Positions 22,959 to 34,022 of a DNA stretch of 64,000 bases are shown in pieces. Origin of the DNA: Toxorhynchites rutilus septentrionalis (Eukaryota > Arthropoda > Insecta > Diptera > Culicidae); NCBI RefSeq assembly GCF_029784135.1, contig NC_073746.1, positions 68,264,763-68,328,762 on the forward strand, given 5' to 3'. The notes under the pieces are model-generated. The model had not been told where the DNA came from, did not search any database, and saw nothing but the letters and a program-made list of their open reading frames with translations. The first letter of the stretch is position 1. Every line of letters begins with the position of its first letter. A program made the translations under genes and the position numbers.

Positions 22959-25900
22959 TCTGTACTTTTCCTTCTAAAAATCTGTACCGTTGAATATTCG
23001 TTGCGGAGAAAAATCTATTTTATTAGCATGAAAAAATACTCATTTATTTACTACAAATCAGCAATTCCAAATGATGAAATCGTCCTGAAAATGCAGATTT
23101 TAAAAACTTGTATTTTTGATTCTAATGAAAGTGTGTATTCCGTTTGGGTTGGAGGAAATATGAGTTTTTCACAGCAATTGGGAATTTTTTGACTCAAGCG
23201 TAACTTTTGAAAGGGACGTATCGATTTTAGTAAGAGAAATCTTTGATAATGTATATCTCAAAAACTATGAGTCGTACCGAAATAGTGTCTTAGAAAGAGT
23301 TATAGAGTTTTGATGGTTGAATATGAAAAAAATGTACACTGAGAAAAAAAAATTAGTACTCTTTTTTTATTCACAAAATAAAAATTTAATTTGCAATATC
23401 CAAAATACATATTTTTGATTTTTTTTTTCATTCAAAATAGAAGTCATGCAGAAAATTTGAAAAATGAGCCCAGGATGGTAAAACTATTTTTGACGAACTT
23501 TGTGGAACATCGAATTTTTAGGAATTTTCGAAACTTCGAATTTTTGTATGCTAACAATCATTTTTAGCCAAAAATTATGAATCCTGATGTGATTTAAAAC
23601 AAAAAAGTTTATTATCAATCTCCTTCTAAATGTAGCCATTCTCGAAATATTTAAAAAAATATTTCTAATTTATTGTCTTTTTATAGTAAATAATCCCTTT
23701 TAATGTGTTTGTCGTGTTATACCGTCATGTTCATGAAATTTTATGAATTTGCTTATAATTTCCAACAACTTTTCCAGATACATCATCATGGTTCATTTTT
23801 TGACTCAAGCGTAACTTTTGAAAAGGGCGTATCGATTTGAGTAAGAGAAATCTTTGATCTTTGATAGTTTATATCTCAAAAAATATGAGTCGTACCGAAA
23901 AAGTGTGTTAGAAAGAGTTATAGAGTATTTTTGGCTTAATTTGAAAAAAATATACACTGAGAAGAAAAATTAGCACTCTTTTTTTTATTTACAAAATAAA
24001 ATTATAATTTGCGATATCAAAAAATACGTATTTTTTATATTTTTTTCAATTTAGCCATGTAAAATAGAAGTCATGTAGAAAATTTAAAAAATGGACCCAA
24101 GATGGTAAAACTATTTTTGACGAACTTTGTGGAACATCGAATTTTTAGGACTTTTCGAAACTTCGAGTTTTTGTATGACTGCTAACATTTTAAATCACGA
24201 ATTATGAATCCTGATTTTATTTAAAACAAAAAAGTTTATTATCAATCTCCTTCTAAATGTAGCCATTCTCGAGATATTTACAAAAATATTTGTAATTTAT
24301 TGTCTTTTCAATAGTAAATAGGCCCTTTGAATATGTTTGTCGTGTTATACCATCATGTTCATGAGATTTTATGAATTCGCTTACAATTTCCAACAACTTT
24401 TCCAAATACATAGTTATGGTAAAGACATATGTTTAGGAGTTACGTTACGAAACATTCGAAGACATGTGAGTTAATACAAAACGTAGCGAAACTAAAAAAT
24501 CTTTTTTATCTTAATACAAACTTCAATCAATCAAAAAAGTTGTTGGAAATTATAAGAAAATTCATAAAATTTCATGAACATGACGGTATAACACGACAAA
24601 CATATTAAAAGAGATTATCTCTTATATATATAAAAATGTTCTGTTCGTTTGTGTACGCGTCAAAAACTTGAAAAGTAAGGAACCGATTGAGCTCAAAGTT
24701 GTACACAATATACAATCCACTTCAAGGAGTGTTGTTACGGCATAAAAAATTGGAAAATTGGAAGAAAAATGATTTTATATATGACCAGAGTGCGTTTCTA
24801 AAATTGAGCTTCTAATGAAAATCGACTGTTCAGTAATGAATATGTGTCCTATGTGATGGAAACATCTTTTTTCCACGTGTTTGATAAAATCATGAACTGA
24901 AATTGTGTTTCGAAGTGATTCAAAATTTATCGATTTCCCTCATCTATCTATATATATACATTTTCTGTTCGTTTGTGTGTGCGTTAAAAACTCGAAAAGT
25001 ACGGATCCGATTGAGCTCAAACTATGATACAATATACAAAACAACCAAACACATCTAGGATTGTTGTTACAACATAAAAAAAATGAAAAATTCAACTCAA
25101 CCATGCCACCACAATGTGCCACAGCAAAGCGTGGCAGGGTACAGCTAGTTTACTATAAAAAAGATTATAAATTAGAAATATTTTTTTAAATATCTCGAGA
25201 ATGGTTGCATTTAGAAGGAGATCGATAATAATCTTTTTTGTTTTGAATCACATCAGAATTCATAATTTGTGGCTAAGAATGATTGCTAACATACAAAAAT
25301 TTGAAGTTTCGAAAATTCCTAAAAATTCGATGTTCCACAAATTTCGTCAAAAATAGTTTAGCCATCTTGGGCCCATTTTTTAAATTTTCTTCATGACTTC
25401 TATTTTATATGAAAAAATTGAAAAAAATATTAAAAAGATACATATTTTTTGATATCGCAAATTAAAATTTTATTTTGTAAATAAAAAAAGGGTACTAATT
25501 TTTCTTCTCAGTGTATATTTTTTTCAAATTAAGCTAACAACATTCTATAACTCTTTCAAACACACTATTTCGGTACGACTCATATTTTTTGAGATATAAA
25601 TTATCAAAGATTTCACTTACTCAAATCGATACGCCCTTTTCAAAAGTTACGCTTGAGTCAAAATATGAACCATGATGATGTATTTGGAAAAGTTATTGGA
25701 AATTATAAGCAAATTCATAAAATTTCATGAACATGACGGTATAACACCACAAACATATTAAAAGGGATTATTGACTATAAAAAGGACAATAAATTAGAAA
25801 TATTTTTTTAAATATTTCGAGAATGGCTACATTTAGAAGGAGATTGATAATAAACTTTTTTGTTTTAAATCACATCAGGATTCATAATTTGTGGCTAAAA

Positions 25901-26420
25901 ATGATTGTTAACATACAAAAAGTCGAAGTTTCGAAAATTCCAAAAAATTCTATGTACCACAAAGTTCGTCAAAAATAGTTTCACCACTTGGACCCATTTT
26001 TAAAATTTTCTGCATGACTTCTATATGGTATGAAAAAATAAAAAAAACTTAAAAAATATATGTATTTTGGATATTGCAAATTGAATTTTTATTTTGTAAA
26101 TGAAAAAAAGAGTACTATTTTTTTCTCAGTGTACATTTTTTTCATATTCAACCATCAATACTCTATAACTCTTTCTGAGACACTATTTCGGTACGACTCA
26201 TAGTTTTTGAGATATAAATTAGCATATTTCCTCCAACCCAAACGGAATACACACTTTCATTGTTATCAAAAATCAAAGTTTTTAAAATCTGCATTTTAGG
26301 ACGATTTCATTTGGAATTGCTGATCTGTACTTTCCCTTCCAAAAATCTGTACCATCGAATATATTCGTTGCGGAGAAAAATCTATTTTATTAGCAAGAAA
26401 AAATACTCATTTATTCACTT
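22959..26420. repeat. 3.3-kb inverted-repeat block of four ~600-bp units
   Basis: Two direct units (starting near GACTCAAGCGTAACTTTTGA at 23193 and 23799) are followed by two inverted units (25150-25660 and 25670-26220). The outer arms 23058-23165 and 26219-26330 are inverse copies (AATCAGCAATTCCAAATGA; TATTCCGTTTGGGTTGGAGG). Shared unit landmarks include AACTTTGTGGAACATCGAAT and CATGTTCATGAAATTTTATG. The whole is flanked by roughly 97-bp direct repeats (22959-23055 and 26323-26420) that contain TCGTTGCGGAGAAAAATCTA. The centre holds Helitron sequence. Confidence 0.8.
24618..25148 (+). mobile_element. Non-autonomous Helitron with internal second 5' end
   Basis: It starts TCTCTTATATATATAAAAATG after A and ends GGCAGGGTACAGCTAG before T. 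The 5' TC, 3' CTAG and insertion between A and T are Helitron hallmarks. A second 5'-like start (TCTATATATATACATTTTCT) lies at about 24947, with a repeat of the following ACTCGAAAAGTACGGATCCG block, so two partial copies are joined. There is no Rep/helicase gene. Confidence 0.65.
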
Positions 26421-26480
26421 CAAATGCTAATTTACATTTGAAAGCCATTCGTGTGTTTGATGATGCTTATACATAGTTTT

Positions 26481-27720
26481 TTAAAATCTAGATTGCATAC
26501 TATCATTTATTGAAATTTTCGAGTTGCCGCCACGATGTTTAATCAAATCATTTGATCTCAAAACAGCGTTCTTCGTATCGTTGTTGAGCCGATTACGAAA
26601 CTTATTCTTGTTCTGATTATATTCAGAAAAAATCGCTCGATAGTTGCCGAGAAGTGAAGCATAGTGTGACAAACAAGGCATCGAAGCGCCGAAAATGCGA
26701 GCGAACCGTGAATTCTTTTTAGGTATCCAATTTCTGCACATGATCGTTTTCTGAAACTGTGATTTCCTTACGGATTAATTTTATCTTTAGGGAACGGAAT
26801 TCTTTCTCCAGATCTTGTACATTCTCATCCCTGGCAACGCCTCTATCATAACGTTAATGCTTGTCAAATTGGGAAAGTTTCTGGGTTTTAACATTGCCGC
26901 AGCCTTGAGCGTCGGATCACCAAAATCGAATCTTTTTCTCATTTGTTTGATGGCTCCACAAAAATTAAAATGCGACTGCCTTTCGTTGTCTATTGTTCTT
27001 ATAATTTCTTCTGCTGCCATTCCAGGCTTAAAATTCTTGCCAGCTTTCAAATGATCTTCAAATTTAATAGAATTGGACATTGCAACAACGTAAGATTCCT
27101 CGCAGATATTGATCAAATAAAAAAATTTCAGCTCTTCTTGTAGCATCGTAAATTTTAAGTTTGCAGTCTGGAACAAACTATTCAATTTGTTGATCTGGGG
27201 CAAAACATACTCAAAAAAAGCAACTGCGACGTAAAAGTTGTCATGTACCTAAATGTTGCTTAGTTCAAATGTAAGACATTTCACACACGAAAAAAATCTG
27301 TAGCCTAATTGGTTGCGCGTCCACTACTAAGCGAACGATCATGAGCTCGAAATTCAAGGTTCTCAAATGACCATCTTTGTGTGTTATTCTAGCACTACGT
27401 AACAATCTAAATAAAATAAACAGATGGGATAAAAAAATAGCAAGCGAAACTTTTTTCAGATTAGTGAGTGTCAGTGACAGAGTGACAGAGTGTCAGAAAA
27501 GTGTAGAAAGTAATTGGACGTCGATGAATTTTCTGTTCAAAAAATATGTATGAAATAGACTCACAATTTCATACACATTCTCAACAAGGTTTATCCACTT
27601 GTATCGTAATGTAGGTGTTATATTTACAATGTACTGAAAATCTTCCAGGCACTCTCGCATCAAGACGTTCGTCTGTTTTCGCCATCTGAGTTTCGGCTGC
27701 CTGCTCATATTACTCATCAT
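26481..27720 (-). pseudogene. hAT-type transposase, C-terminal two thirds, broken
   Basis: Three minus-strand frames in order are 27493-27720, 26787-27245 and 26481-26741. The middle part reads FFEYVLPQINKLNSLFQTAN, like the LP-x-(I/F)-N-x-x-N-x-x-F-Q block of hAT transposases. The last part has IFSEYNQNKNKFRNRLNNDT, the hAT dimerisation motif (E-R-x-F-S-x-x-x-x-x-K-x-x-x-R-N-R-L). A SINE-like sequence separates the first two parts. The N-terminal zinc finger and first catalytic motif are absent. Assignment rests on these patterns only. Confidence 0.5.
27298..27425 (+). mobile_element. tRNA-related SINE-like copy
   Basis: GTAGCCTAATTGGTTGCGCG resembles a tRNA A-box region, and 30 nt on GATCATGAGCTCGAAATTC resembles a B box (GTTCGAATTC type). 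It ends in an AATAAAATAAA-rich tail. The architecture fits tRNA-related SINEs known from Aedes. It interrupts the hAT relic. Confidence 0.45.
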
Positions 27721-27885
27721 TATAATCGACGCTAATTTGTTTGATACGTTTATTTTCTACCCGATCCTCAGGTCTAAACTCTAATCACGAAAACATAACG
27801 TCATCAGTAATAAGCCGCAGTTCGTCTACCTACCACATTGGGAGAGAACTGCTCATTTTAGTTGGAATAGGTAGCTGACAATCGG

Positions 27886-27893
27886 TATAAAAT
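27886..27893 (+). promoter_or_regulatory. TATA box of the arginase gene
   Basis: TATAAAAT lies about 120 bp upstream of the arginase ATG and 21 bp before an arthropod-type initiator. The spacing is slightly short of the usual 25-30, so the start site may be a little downstream. Confidence 0.6.
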
Positions 27894-27904
27894 GCGTCCC
27901 ACAA

Positions 27905-27910
27905 TCAGTC
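27905..27910 (+). promoter_or_regulatory. Candidate initiator (TCAGTC)
   Basis: It matches the arthropod initiator TCAGT, placing +1 near 27907 and giving a 5' UTR of roughly 110 nt before the ATG at 28016. Confidence 0.5.
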
Positions 27911-28015
27911 GGTAGGTGAAAGGTTATCATTAAGGCTTGTAGCATTTCGGAGCAGTCGAAATAGTCCGCGTAGTGTGGTTTCGAATCTTCGCGTACGCAG
28001 TTAGTTAGCTCCAAC

Positions 28016-29107
28016 ATGCTGTCACAGACCCAATTGGTGCGCTTCCTGGCCCGATTTTGCCGGCAGCAGCAGCACCTGGCCAAGGCCAACCTATCGTCCG
28101 GAGGTGGATTGGAAAAGTCCAAGACAATTAACTACGACAAGATTGGAATCGTTGGAGTGCCGTTCGAGAAGGGCCAACGGAAAAAAGGTGTTGGCTTGGG
28201 ACCGAAGGCAATCCGGGAAGCTGGCCTCATCGACAGTCTGCAGGAAGTTTCACACAAGCTGGACATCCGTGATTATGGTGACATCCACTACGAGGCGTTG
28301 GATCTGAGAGGCAGAACAGCGGTGAACATGAAGAAACTCGAACACGTGGCGAGCTGCACGCAAGTTCTTTCGGATCGAGTGGCCCAGGTGCTGAGAGAGG
28401 ATCGACTCTGTTTGACACTGGGAGGCGACCATGCGATTGCGATTGGCTCGATTGACGGACACTTGAAGCACTGCAGCGATGTGGGTGTGATCTGGGTGGA
28501 TGCGCATGCCGATTTGAACACAAATTCGACGTCGCCATCGGGAAATATCCACGGAATGCCGATGGCGCTGCTGGCGAAGGAGTTGGCGGACTACTGGCCG
28601 TACATTCCGGGGATGGATTGGCAGAAGCCAATCATTTCGGTGAAAAATTTAGTTTACATCGGACTCCGCTCGGTGGATTCGTACGAGCGGGTGATTATCG
28701 AGAAGTTCGGGATACACGCGTTCGGAATGCGTGAGGTTGAGCAGTATGGAATCCGTGAAGTGATGAAGATGGCCCTGCAGCGAATCGATCCGGAGGGGAA
28801 GAAAAGTTTGCACGTGAGTTACGATATCGATTCGCTGGATGTGTTGGAGGCTCCCAGCACCGGTACCGGTGTGCGAGGGGGGCTTACCTTGCGAGAAGGT
28901 ATTTATATTATGGAAGAAGCCTATAACACTGGCCGACTGGCTGCGGTGGATCTGGTGGAAGTGAATCCCGCTATTGGGACGCCCGAAGATGTTAAGAAAA
29001 CTGTGGATGCTGCTATTCACCTGCTGGCTGCCGCCTGTGGTAATGATCGACGAGGGAACATTTCAGATTCATTAGATTTAATCGGAGCTGATAGTTTTAT
29101 AAAATAA
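28016..29107 (+). CDS. Arginase, probably mitochondrial, intronless
   Basis: Hydrolyses L-arginine to ornithine and urea with a two-manganese centre, feeding urea, proline and polyamine metabolism. The 363-codon frame is open and intronless. Manganese ligands are all present: His139 (GGDHAIAIGS), Asp162/His164/Asp166 (VDAHADLNT), and Asp270/Asp272 (SYDIDSLD). The substrate loop SPSGNIHGMP (His179) and the later APSTGTGVRGGLTLREG and VDLVEVNP blocks are also intact. The first 28 residues contain Arg and Gln but no acidic residues, as in a mitochondrial targeting peptide, matching type-II-like arginases. The next Met in frame is after residue 100, so the start at 28016 is secure. Codon use is GC-richer than its surroundings. 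TATA and initiator lie upstream. The poly(A) signal overlaps the stop codon. It is the only intact protein gene here. Confidence 0.96.
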   Translation: MLSQTQLVRFLARFCRQQQHLAKANLSSGGGLEKSKTINYDKIGIVGVPFEKGQRKKGVGLGPKAIREAGLIDSLQEVSHKLDIRDYGDIHYEALDLRGRTAVNMKKLEHVASCTQVLSDRVAQVLREDRLCLTLGGDHAIAIGSIDGHLKHCSDVGVIWVDAHADLNTNSTSPSGNIHGMPMALLAKELADYWPYIPGMDWQKPIISVKNLVYIGLRSVDSYERVIIEKFGIHAFGMREVEQYGIREVMKMALQRIDPEGKKSLHVSYDIDSLDVLEAPSTGTGVRGGLTLREGIYIMEEAYNTGRLAAVDLVEVNPAIGTPEDVKKTVDAAIHLLAAACGNDRRGNISDSLDLIGADSFIK

Positions 29108-29108
29108 A
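29103..29108 (+). terminator. Poly(A) signal overlapping the arginase stop codon
   Basis: AATAAA contains the TAA stop (29105-29107). No other AATAAA is seen in the next 200 bases, so the 3' UTR is probably only about 15-30 nt, with cleavage near the TGTTCGATGCAACAG stretch. Confidence 0.7.
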
Positions 29109-29129
29109 GTATGTTCGATGCAACAGAAA

Positions 29130-30319
29130 ACATGTTTCATTATTTATCACTTCGAGTATAAGTTCTGTGCTGAAATTCCTTTATTGTGATCCCAAAACAA
29201 GAAGACAATGAAAAGTAACCGTACTAAACAACTCTTCTTCGGTCGGGTATCTCCCAACAGCGTAATTGAATCAAAGTACTTGCACTTCAACGCAACGGAA
29301 GAGGATAATGCCAAAGATTAAATATCTTAATTAAAAGAATCTCCAGCAAAGCTTGCGAAACTCGCTACCATTTTCCTCGTCAGCAGCTTATCGCGCATTC
29401 TCCGGTGACAATGTCAGGAGCAGAGGAGAGGAGGGACCGAGAGCGGAAAAGAAAACTTATGTTCATAGTACCTCCGAAGCGCCGTGGAAACAAAGGAGAA
29501 TCGTTATCAGCTGGTTTTCTGGTTTCTGGGTGCAAATACAAAGATATTAGCGAGAATCATTTCCCGCAAGTCTATTGTTATTGCGTTGCTCCTCTCGGTG
29601 GCACACAATGAGGCACAAAACGCGCGTTTATGTTACGACATGAGAACGACCTTGCCACAAAACCGAGGCAGACGAGAGGAAAACCAATCATTCTGACAGG
29701 CCAGCCATTATCGTTGACATTAGCAGGCGAAAAAGGAAGGGGATGCTGGGTGTCGGGGAGTGCTATCAACGAAAGATTTCAGGCGAAACTCTGTCCGAGA
29801 CACTTCAAGCTCCAAGTTGGAAAGCGCAAGCAGACGGAGGGTCAAAACTCATTACAAGTGGTAATCTCTCGTCATAATAATTAATTATCGTTCCCTCGGT
29901 GAAGCCCGCAGCGAAGGTGAAAGTTAAACGCTTAAGTTTGGTGTTTGTTGCGGAAATGTTGTTTTGCTTGGACAAGTGAGGTCCCTCCCCATAATGAAGT
30001 ACCGGTACTGTAAAGATAAGTAAATGACGAATAAAAGAACTGACGAAATACTGCAGTAGCAATTTAGTGGAATTGGTTTGCTTAAACTGAGGTACATTTA
30101 TAAAAGTACACAAATTAAAGTTTGGAGTAGAATGCAGAAGCAGAATGTTGGCACTTCTTCGCTTATCAATCAAACGCATCTTTCAGCTGTATTTTATTAT
30201 GAGATTAAAAAAAATTACAGAATATTACAATACTACACCACAACTTAACAATAAGTTAACAATTTGAAAACTTTTCACTAAAACCCAGTCGCCGGACAGC
30301 ATCCTCTTTCCCTTCAAAA
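29130..30319. other. No gene recognised; GC-richer 29350-29850
   Basis: Open frames at 29353-29884 on both strands overlap one another and have no recognisable domain. The composition resembles single-copy intergenic DNA. No transposon terminus was seen. Confidence 0.4.
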
Positions 30320-30434
30320 CATTATTGAATAAAATAGTATATGTCATGAAACTAACTATCGAACAATTGAAAAATCGCACCTCTATCCTAACGGAAATAC
30401 CCACTTCTGATTGGTCGAAATTGACGACACATGC

Positions 30435-31290
30435 GGCGGGTCCCTGACAGAGACATCAAAACCAAGCTGCCTGGTGAAATCGACATTGCAAATACATGAA
30501 AGTAGGGGGAACTTTTGTTCCTACCGAAATGTGTTCCCTAACAGAGACATCAAAACCGAGCTATCTGAGGGAAATCGGCATTGCAAACACATGAAAGTAT
30601 GGGGAGCGGTTGGTTCCTACCGCAATGTGTTCCCTAACAGAGACATCAAAACCAAGCTGCCTGGTGAAATCGACATTGCAAATACATGAAAGTGGGGGGA
30701 TCTTTTGTTCCTACCGAAATGTGTTCCCTAACAGAGACATCAAAACCGAGCTATCTGAGGGAAATCGGCATTGCAAACACATGAAAGTATGGGGAGCGGT
30801 TGGTTCCTACCGCAATGTGTTCCCTAACAGAGACATCAAAACCAAGCTGCCTGGTGAAATCGACATTGCAAATACATGAAAGTGGGGGGAACTTTTGTTC
30901 CTACCGAAATGTGTTCCCTAACAGAGACATCAAAACCGAGCTATCTGAGGGAAATCGGCATTGCAAACACATGAAAGTATGGGGAGCGGTTGGTTCCTAC
31001 CGCAATGTGTTCCCTAACAGAGACATCAAAACCAAGCTGCCTTGAGTAAATCGGCATTGCAAATACACGAAAGTGGGGGGAGCTTTTGTTCCTATCGAAA
31101 TGTATTCCCTAACAGAGACATCCAAACCAAGCTATCTGGGGGAAATCGGTATTGCAAATACACGAAAGTAGAGATAACTTTTGTTCCTACCGAGATGTGT
31201 TCCCTAACAGAGACATAAAAACCAAGGTGTTCAGGGGAAATCGGCATTGCAAATATATGCAAGTCGGAGGCATTTTTATATTTACAAGTA
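30435..31290 (+). repeat. Satellite: nine ~95-bp units, 190-bp dimer order
   Basis: Units start GTTCCCTAACAGAGACATCA. Two variants alternate: A with AAGCTGCCTGGTGAAATCGA, and B with GAGCTATCTGAGGGAAATCG. The A-B dimer of 190 bp repeats almost perfectly three times at 30435-31040, then units diverge. All three frames of a dimer are partly open, which explains the repeated short ORFs. One unit is present at 40393-40480 (E7) and about two decayed inverse units at 34395-34565 (E5). Confidence 0.9.
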
Positions 31291-31977
31291 AGGTGAATGA
31301 TACGATTAATTCTAGCAAATAAAATTTGAATATAGAACATTAATGTTGGTTGCTTCGTGAAATTTAATATCAATGACGGATCGTGTATTGTGAAAAATTT
31401 AGCACGAGTGTTGTGTAAAATTGCATATGGTAGCAGTTGCGTGAAAAACTACTTGATAAATGAAACGATTTATTCAATTTTCGTAAACAAAAAGCAAGGT
31501 GTGTTCCCGCTCGAGAACGGGTCGTTCGGTTTAAGCTAACTGTTTTGTTGTGCTCATTTTCACCCAAGTTCATGCGGCGAGAAAAATTGGAAACGTGCAG
31601 ATTCGAAAAAGTGATTTCCCATATGCTCAACATATGGTATAAGGTGTTGTTAATCCAATTAAAATTCGCATTGTGTTGAATAAACACTCAGAAAGTAAAA
31701 ATTATAAATTAAAATTATCTTCTCCATTCCAAATATGTTTTCTCTATATTAAAGTAACATGTTTTTACTGATGAGAAGAATTGATAATTGTGTTCGGTAT
31801 TGGTAATTATATTACATTGGTGAGTTTTTTTTCTTTATTTCATCCATACATAACACAGGAGGCATCTCTTCTAGGATCACAGAGGACGGTTTTCATATTT
31901 CATTCTACTTCGGCATCTTCTATCTGATATGCATCACTGGTGGAGTGAACAAACAATATCCAACAATGAACTAAAAC

Positions 31978-31993
31978 GGCTCTTTTCAGGGCC
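31978..31993 (+). promoter_or_regulatory. Histone-type 3' stem-loop in E4
   Basis: GGCTCTTTTCAGGGCC followed by ACCA fits the replication-dependent histone mRNA 3' element: 6-bp stem, 4-nt pyrimidine-rich loop, ACCA flank. All six stem pairs form if one T-G wobble is allowed. No histone coding sequence was recognised just upstream, so only the processing signal seems to be kept here. Confidence 0.6.
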
Positions 31994-32102
31994 ACCAAAT
32001 AATTATCAAAGAGTTCAACGATGTAATTTTTCAAACATATCCAAAATGAACAGATAGCGTAACGGAATCCTACGTCAACTTTGCGGTCGTGTCTCGGACA
32101 CG

Positions 32103-34022
32103 TGTGACTTTTTTTTTTGGGAAAACTGGTAGTTTTGTTCCATATCGCAATATATTAGACCTGTATTTTTTATTTGTTTTTTAAAGTGCCCAGTTCCATT
32201 TGAGAGTGTTCCAAAGAATAAATTTTTCCTTTTTTTTTAAACTGACTTTTCTTAAAAATTAAAAACTTTTGAACTGCTGGACCGATTCAAATGATCGATA
32301 AATCAAATTGAAGCCAGTGAGTCTTTTTGAAACAAATACAGGGGAACTTTGATATAATGTCACTCGGTATAGCGGACACATTTTCAACGTGTAAAAAAAA
32401 ATTCGGAATAGGTACTGAGAGTTTCTTGTCAATCTCACTGGTTCAACAAAGGCCACTTGATGGCCTGGGTGTAGGTTCACGAATTTTAATTAGAGCATTG
32501 GAAATTCCAAAAAACAACCTACCTGTTTATCGTGCATTCTGAATAAGCTGATAATAATCTCATGTCGGAGACCATAGCCCAAAACCAGGACCTCCTTCCG
32601 AAATTTTTGCATTACATACTCTGCAATATGGTTTGAACACTTGTGCTGAAGAAAAAGGTGCAAGCGGTCTCTATTTATCCTTAAAATATCATTCAGTTAG
32701 AATCCGGAATCCCACTTTTGGAAAACTTGTATCTTTTGACGGTGAAAATTTCATGTTGATCCGTTTTGTTTTGAAACAATTGTGCAGGATGAATGCCGAG
32801 AGAATAAATTTGATTTTGAACACCCACATTAAAAATCCGGTGTGGTGACTAAATTGACAGTGTATGATGTGCTGAAACGTTTCCGTGAACGTGTAAGTAT
32901 TGTTCCGGTGGATCAGAAAACGCGTCTCAGTGGAACATACGATCGGAAGCCATGTGTGACAAGACAATGCACTAGAAAACGTATAAGGGAGAGTGCCAGC
33001 AGATACGGCCGGTGAAGCTTTGACCAGATTTGGTAAACTGCCACTATAGTCGAGGAGTGCTTCAGTGGTACCCAGGGTTACCATATCTACAGAATAATCT
33101 GCTTTTATACAGATTTTAAACACTTTTTAAAACCAGGAATCTGTAGATACAGATTACAGATTTTTGGAATTTCATACAGAATTTACAGATTTTTTAAAAT
33201 AAGTTTCCAATTTTATACAATCATTATTTTTCTTCGATCAATTTCAATATTTTTTCCCACCTCATCTATATCATGAAATGGTAATCTTTTTTTTGACATT
33301 CATATTATGCTACGCTCTGCTTTCTCATGTTCGATCCAAGATGTGTGGAATAAAGGTGTGACCGTGTCGTCAATAAGCGCGCGAGGGGAAACGGTATAAA
33401 TATACAGAGGATTGTGAGAAGGGATTTGACTGTAAATAGAGATGTCTAAATTTTTCGTTTATTCGATTGTCAATTAATCGTGGGGTCATTTTTATATACT
33501 CGATTCATTCGAATAAAAGTCTTTCAGTATTCGATTAATCGAGCGAATATTCAATTCTTGTAATCAAAACGAACAGACATTTATGATAAAAAAATATGAT
33601 GTCATAATTTTGAATTAAATTAAATTAAATATAATTTGGAAATAAACACGGTGCAACATAAAGGTGAGACCAGAATGTCGTGTTATACGTCGCGTCGTGA
33701 TAATTGTGCTTTGACAGTTCATTTTGAATATGTGTGTTCCTATATAATCGACCACAATGATGCGTCGCGCCATTAGCATCGTTGTACTAAACGCTGACGT
33801 TTGCTCTAAACTGCTTGCGTTGAATATGTCAATGTGTTGTTTTTATAAACATTCGATCGATGTCGTGGACACAACAAGAACAAGATTTTTCTACGTTCTC
33901 AGATTTGTTGAAAATCAAGTTTGAAACAAATTTCATCGAATTAATGGGAACAAACGAGTGCCTCTGGTCGAAGGAACATCGACTGTATAAAAAGAGCCAC
34001 GCAAATGAAAAAACGGAGGATG
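32103..34022. other. No gene recognised; repeat debris
   Basis: Contains a left terminal fragment of the pogo/Tigger-type element (32339-32400, CAGGGGAACTTTGATATAATG). The open frame at 32633-32848 has no recognisable motif. At 33070-33190 is a CAGGGTTACCATATCTACAG start, possibly hAT-like, with no partner found. The rest is AT-rich. Confidence 0.4.

Larger units (their letters stand above)
22911..27720 (-). mobile_element. hAT-like relic with nested fold-back block and SINE
   Basis: The low-coordinate end begins CAGTGTTGCTACATTTTCAT, a plausible hAT terminus. hAT-type transposase remains lie on the minus strand at 26481-27720. The stretch between is filled by the large inverted-repeat block 22959-26420. 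The opposite terminus was not found, so extent at the high-coordinate side is approximate. Confidence 0.45.
30320..32102 (-). mobile_element. HP-family element E4 carrying a satellite array
   Basis: The left-end signature lies at the high-coordinate side: CCTACGTCAACTTTGCGG and hairpin CGTGTCTCGGACACG (32088-32102). Interior sequence 31250-31820 matches E7 (40430-40824), for example GATACGATTAATTCTAGCAA, GTTCCCGCTCGAGAACGGGT and AACATGTTTTTACTGATGA. The opposite palindrome is not visible near 30320, so that end is truncated or diverged. It contains a histone-type stem-loop at 31978. Confidence 0.55.

Noticed and set aside
28227..29020. Long minus-strand frames opposite arginase
   Set aside because: They are shadows created by the GC-rich codon use of the arginase gene and have no independent motif.
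30411..31045. Three similar plus-strand ORFs as a repeat protein gene
   Set aside because: They are the same frame read through a 190-bp satellite; similarity is explained by tandem DNA repeats.
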